Of a stretch of 64,000 nt of DNA, positions 59,663 through 64,000 are shown in pieces. The position numbers and the translations under genes are program-made. Source of the DNA: Pilaira anomala (lineage: Eukaryota; Mucoromycota; Mucoromycetes; Mucorales; Mucoraceae). How positions within the stretch are numbered: the first letter of the stretch is position 1; every line of letters begins with the position of its first letter. The DNA lies in assembly GCA_025716855.1 (NCBI GenBank), contig JAIXMQ010000028.1, forward strand, positions 1 to 64,000, read 5' to 3'. The notes under the pieces were generated by a model. That model saw nothing but the letters and a program-made list of their open reading frames with translations, searched no databases and was not told the DNA's origin.

Positions 59663-60718
59663 TTAATCCAACATCATATCTGTATCTTCGTTGTTCTATT
59701 GTATATATAAAAATCAGTAAAAGAAAGAAAACCCTATTTAGAAAAAAAAAACTTACGGTTGAGTTCATGTAATTGTCCATTTCTTTATCCAAATCTTCAG
59801 CGGACTTGGCTTGTTTTGAGCGATCATTCTTTCTGTTGTTATCTCTCGAGTTTCTATTATTATTACGATCTCTGTTATCACGATCTCCTCCTCTTCCACG
59901 ATCATTTCTATTACCAGAACGTCTTTCATCCAAACGGTTATTATTGAAACGACTAATATGTATGTATAAATTAATATACAATCGTGATTTTCTCTCCCTC
60001 TCTCTCTTTTCTTACCCTCTGTTATTATTAGATACTCTAGGTGCACGAGGAGTATATTCTTTCAATTCAATACGCATTGGTTGACCATCCAATTCAACAT
60101 TATTATACTTTTTAATAGCAGTTTCTGCATCACTAAGAGAGCCATACTTGATTGTAGCTACACCTGTTGAACGACCTGAAGCATCAAACACGAGTTTAGC
60201 TTGACTCACGTCAGCCACTGTTGAAAACAATTCTTTAAGATCATTTTCGGTCACGTCATAATGAAGGTTTTCAACTTGAATAAAACTTCCTCTTGTTGAT
60301 GTCGATGATGTACCTGAATTTCTTTGTGAGCCTAATCTTGATAAAATCGATCCTCCATTTGATCCACTTTCATCATCAAACATGTCATGAGCCCAAGCAC
60401 TATTGACGTTTCTACCCCCTCTCTAAAACAGAAGGAAAGAATGTTAGAATCTCTCTCTTTTAAGATTGTAAAAAAAAAAATCCTTACAGCATCGTTTCTT
60501 TGAACATTAACAGTACGTACAAATGACTTTATGGTATCAGAAGGACCTAATCTTTTACGAATAAAACCATCGTTATCTACTTGACGTCTATTACGAGGAA
60601 TCTCATCTCTATCGCGACTATTTCTATTATTATTATTTCTTCTGCCTCCTCTATCAAATCTTTCACTTCTTCTATCCTTGATAACTTCTTCAAGTGCTTG
60701 ATCGAGTCTTGATGCCAT
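59663..60718 (-). CDS. mRNA export factor Yra1/ALY (REF family, RRM)
   Basis: Four exons: 60718-60488, 60422-60016, 59952-59757 and 59695-59663; 288 aa. TREX component that couples transcription and splicing to mRNA export. An N-terminal REF motif (MASRLDQALEEVIKDRRSE) leads into an RG/RN-rich stretch. One RRM follows: RNP2-like FIQVENL, RNP1-like GVATIKYGS, FSTVADVSQAKLVFDASGRS and GQPMRIELKEY. An Arg/Asn/Asp-rich region comes next, then the C-terminal REF motif KSAEDLDKEMDNYM. The last small exon gives NNEDTDMMLD, matching the acidic ending of ALY proteins. Stops are 127 bases from the convergent eIF2B gene. Confidence 0.94.
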
Positions 60719-60842
60719 TTTTTCTTTATAGTTTTATTTTATTATTAAAATAAGGGGAAAAGAAAGAAAATAAAAAAAAAAAAAAAAAAAAAAAAAGAAA
60801 AAATAACAGAACTTTCTCTTTGTGACTCGTATACATTTTAAA

Positions 60843-61930
60843 TTAGGTGATATCCGCTACTCCATCACCAATCATTCGTAAGAATGAGATTCCTTCTGCA
60901 TCTCCAACTAATGCTGTAATAAATGTAGGTCCGTTTCCTTTTATATTCTTAATATCTTGATAATTATCATTGGATTGATTCAAGCGTTGAGAAAATAATT
61001 GATTTTGTTCATGTAAGAAAGGCATAGGATCATGAATACTTTTTTTTTTTTTTTTAAAAAAAAAAAATGTTACTTATATATATTTTGTTCATATCCTATA
61101 CACTTACTCGTTTACTATGATTTGAAAATTAGGTGTACCTGGATTTTTCTTTTTCCAACCTGATGTTGGTTTATATACATCCCAATCAAAAGACCGAGTT
61201 AAACTTTTGTAAAATGGTTTATACCAAGGTGAAGAAGGTATAATTTGAAGTGTAGAATAGACTTGGCCTATAAATATAAAAAAAAGACATCAGGGTAAAA
61301 TAAATTTATATATATATATATATATATATATATCTTCTTACGGTAACTTGAATATCGATAATCCCATACAAGTGGCAATTTTCGATTCTTATAAATCCAA
61401 GATGATAACGAATTACAAAATAAATCCCAAAGACTATGATCTGTCTTCTGTATACGTTCAGTCATAGGTTCTGACTCTATCATTGTTTTCGACCTGGTTA
61501 CGATATATCCTAACCTCTTTAAATAAGCGTACACTTGATACTTGTCAAATGTGATCCAACCATCTGTCTCTTTATCACATAATAACATACAAAAGTCTTG
61601 AAAAGTTAATAATGTATCATTTTCATCTTTAACAATGAGTGCATCTCTTGATACTAAAAAGGCAGCTTCCTCTGGAAACAAATAGATGGTTCCTTTATCA
61701 GAAAATCCCATGGTTCTTAAATGAGTGCCTTTATTGATGGTGATACGAGTCCAAAATGGTGGTTGACGTGATAAAAGTACGCCTTGGCTACATTGCTTTG
61801 GTAATTTAGGTTTGGCTTGAAGACATTCAAACAAGGCTTCTCTAGAAGCTTCTAAAGAGGTTGTACCTCGTTTAGGTCCCTTTTTTAAAAGACGACTATA
61901 GTCAACTAATTCTTCTTCTTCATCGCTCAT
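60843..61930 (-). CDS. SEN54: tRNA-splicing endonuclease subunit Sen54
   Basis: Three exons: 61930-61342, 61267-61108 and 61038-60843; 314 aa. A structural subunit of the heterotetrameric tRNA intron endonuclease. The N-terminal Sen54 domain includes SREALFECLQAKPKLPKQCS, WTRITINKGTHLRTMGFSDK and GTIYLFPEEAAFLVSRDALI. Then comes a YQVYAYLKRLGYIVTRSK segment typical of the family (winged-helix-like), and the C-terminal block with TFITALVGDAEGISFLRM. Exon 2 encodes RQVYSTLQIIPSSPWYKPFY and DWDVYKPTSGWKKKNPGTPN. The second acceptor (A run, then AG|T) has no pyrimidine tract next to AG. It lies 124 bases downstream of the Yra1 start, on the same strand. Confidence 0.9.
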
Positions 61931-62186
61931 GTTATATTCAAAATGACCCCAATAAACTGCGGTAAATTAAAAAAGAAGGTTGGGTTGTTTAAAAAAAAAA
62001 TTCCTATTGTTACAATTTTTTTTATTTCAATTATCTTTTTCTCTCTTTCTCTTTTTCCCTCTTTTTATATAGATTCTTTATATTTATTTCATAGATATTA
62101 AACACAAAAAAAAACATAGAGATTTGAAAAGAAAACGAAAACTCGAAAAAAAAAAATAGATTATACATATAAACAGAATAGACAAC
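61931..62186. promoter_or_regulatory. Divergent promoter region, Sen54 and PP6-like genes
   Basis: A 256-bp interval between two divergent starts with T and CT-rich tracts (62026-62070) and A-rich tracts before the phosphatase ATG. No classical TATA with certain position. It must carry both promoters. Confidence 0.55.
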
Positions 62187-62829
62187 ATGGGAACTCCAGA
62201 TGAATGGTTAGATACTGTTCGTAAATGTGAATACTTGCCAGAACAAGATATCAAGAAATTATGCGAGATGGTAAACTACAACTACTACTACACGCAAATA
62301 GAAAATAAGAAAAACTAAAAAAAAAAGTGAAATATAGGTAAAAGAGTTATTAATGGAAGAATCGAATATTCAACCTGTTCAATCTCCAGTTACTGTTTGT
62401 GGTGATATTCACGGTAAGTGAAATAAAAGTCTCCTATCACCCCCTTAAAAAAAAAAGCTAATAAGTCCACACAGGTCAATTTTATGACCTTTTAGAATTA
62501 TTTAACGTAGGTGGTGATGTCAAAGACACCAATTATATTTTTATGGTAAGTATAGTCTAAATTATTTTTTATAATGATATTTTCTAACATAATTTTTTTT
62601 AAAAAAAAAAAGGGTGATTACGTAGATCGTGGTTACTTTAGTTTAGAAACATTTACTCTTTTAATGGTCTTGAAAGCAAAGTAAGGGATTTTTAGACAAA
62701 TGAATGAAAAAGACATGACAACTCATATAAATTAATTTAGATATCCAGATAAGATTACATTATTAAGAGGAAATCATGAAAGTAGACAAATTACACAAGT
62801 ATATGGTTTTTATGGTAAGAAGAAGAAGA

Positions 62830-62868
<39 letters not shown>

Positions 62869-63598
62869 GATTATATTTTAAGTTTTCTTATGCAACATGA
62901 ATTAGATGAATGTCAAACTAAATATGGTAATGCCAATGTATGGAAATATTGTTGTTCTGTTTTCGATTATTTGACTTTAGCTGCAGTGAGTATACTAGAA
63001 AGATAGAAAGGAAAGCAAGAGGTTTAATATATTGTTTAGATTATTGATGGAACGATATTATGTGTCCATGGTGGATTATCACCCGATATTAAAGCACTTG
63101 ATCAAATGCGAACTATTCATCGTTTACAAGAGATTCCCCATGAAGGTTCATTTTGTGATTTAATGTGGTCTGATCCAGACGATATAGAAACATGGGCAGT
63201 GAGTCCAAGAGGTGCAGGATGGTTATTTGGTGGTAAAGTGACAAGCGAGGTAAAGCATACATATATACATGAAAAAAAAAATGTATATACTTATATAATC
63301 GTTTCAGTTTAATCATATCAATGGATTATCATTAATTGCAAGAGCTCATCAATTGGTACAAGAAGGATACAAGTATATGTTTCCAAACGATGAATTAGTT
63401 ACAGTTTGGTCCGCGCCTAATTACTGTTATCGTTGTGGCAATGTTGCTTCAATTATGGAAGTACGTGATAATGAAACAAAATTCAAGATATTTGATGCTG
63501 TGCCTGATCAAGATCGATTTGCTCCCTTTTCTGTTAGAAATGGTATGAGTGGTGGTGGGTCAAAGATGGGAGGCACTGGAGGCCAATACTTTGTATAG
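62187..63598 (+). CDS. Protein phosphatase PP6/Sit4/Ppe1 catalytic subunit
   Basis: Eight exons: 62187-62270, 62338-62413, 62475-62545, 62613-62680, 62741-62814, 62906-62985, 63040-63249 and 63308-63598; 317 aa. PPP-family Ser/Thr phosphatase. Metal-site motifs: GDIHG (50-54), GDYVDRG (78-84) and RGNHES. Further motifs are [13 protein letters not shown] (with an extra LDE reading only if intron 5 is retained), [19 protein letters not shown] and [11 protein letters not shown]. The PESD-type region [19 protein letters not shown] and EIPHEG fit PP6 rather than PP2A or PP4. Intron 5 contains GAAGAAG and (AG)n repeats and ends GAATTAG. The C-terminus ends GGTGGQYFV, whereas PP2A/PP4/PP6 normally end YFL, whose Leu is carboxymethylated. 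Confidence 0.95.
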
Positions 63599-64000
63599 TT
63601 TTTACTTTTTAATTTTTTTAATACGTCATATATAATAAACCATTGTTATTGTTTTCATCAATGAAAGTTTATGGGATCGTATATCCCGCTGATTCTCCAT
63701 CATTTCTCTATTGATACCACCATTCTTTCACCTTGATATTTCTTTCTGCATCTCTTATATATGACGTAAAATATATCCTTCTCTCTCTTATGATACTACT
63801 TCTAAATGACATCCCTTACACGTCTCTTCTGAGCTGTCTTAGTTAAATAAATTACAAGTTTAATCTGGTATATTCAATGATAAGGGGGCCGGAAAAAAAA
63901 AGTGAGAAAGCAATTCAATGATCGTTGTAAAGAAAAATGAACTGAAATAGGTTGATCTGTTTTAATATTCAAGGTTTCAACGTAGTAGAACGAACAAAGC
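63599..64000. other. Terminal spacer
   Basis: Downstream of the phosphatase gene to the window edge. An AATAAA-like ATAATAAAC lies near 63630. No coding sequence seen. Confidence 0.55.

Noticed and set aside
62776..63006. Phosphatase frame containing an Arg/Glu repeat
   Set aside because: It reads through intron 5, an (AG)n microsatellite; splicing restores the normal GFYDECQ motif.

Overview
The window looks like nuclear DNA of a Mucorales-type fungus (Mucoromycota). This is inferred from gene content and architecture: a secreted, GPI-type chitin deacetylase, a fused lycopene-cyclase/phytoene-synthase (carRP-type) protein, an animal/plant-type bifunctional lysine-degradation enzyme, a METTL4-type adenine methyltransferase, many short GT-AG introns and AT-rich spacers packed with long A or T runs. 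No rRNA, tRNA, CRISPR array or bacterial-style operon was seen. Exon joins given here were made by eye from splice signals, reading frame and family similarity; for each complete spliced gene the summed coding length is a multiple of three.

Layout. 1-397: 5' part of a pirin gene (minus). 960-1330: relic of a TnpB/Fanzor-like protein. 2266-4140: F-box protein. 4141-7963: gene-poor spacer. 7964-14673: two lineage-specific proteins, one large and acidic. 15205-22870: minus-strand run of chitin deacetylase, RNA polymerase I second-largest subunit and a Gln-rich SS18/SSXT coactivator. 24137-26093: myo-inositol transporter. 26094-31916: decayed region with a broken Tc1/mariner transposase and other dead coding sequence. 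31917-34772: convergent pair of a beta-propeller lactonase and a BAF60/Snf12-type SWI/SNF subunit. 34773-37960: spacer with an F-box relic. 37961-40004: thaumatin-like protein and trypsin-like protease, both secreted. 40397-44235: bifunctional LKR/SDH in 17 exons. 45149-47112: divergent pair of a small thioredoxin-fold-like protein and METTL4. 48763-51386: ArfGAP and a Kre9/Knh1-like GPI protein. 52291-54360: divergent carRP paralogue. 54361-58106: gene-poor spacer. 58107-63598: compact housekeeping cluster of eIF2B delta, Yra1/ALY, Sen54 and PP6/Ppe1 phosphatase.

Together the genes form an ordinary eukaryotic mixture rather than one pathway. Themes are chromatin (SS18-like and BAF60-like SWI/SNF subunits, METTL4), RNA metabolism (Pol I, Yra1, Sen54, eIF2B) and cell surface (chitin deacetylase, thaumatin-like, protease, GPI protein). 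The most unusual items are the carRP-like fusion, whose phytoene-synthase motifs are kept while its lycopene-cyclase Pro-x-Glu motifs are lost; the bifunctional LKR/SDH in a fungus; the METTL4 gene paired head-to-head with an MDH1B-N-terminus-like mini-protein; and 3' splice sites that sit on T-run/A-run blocks.
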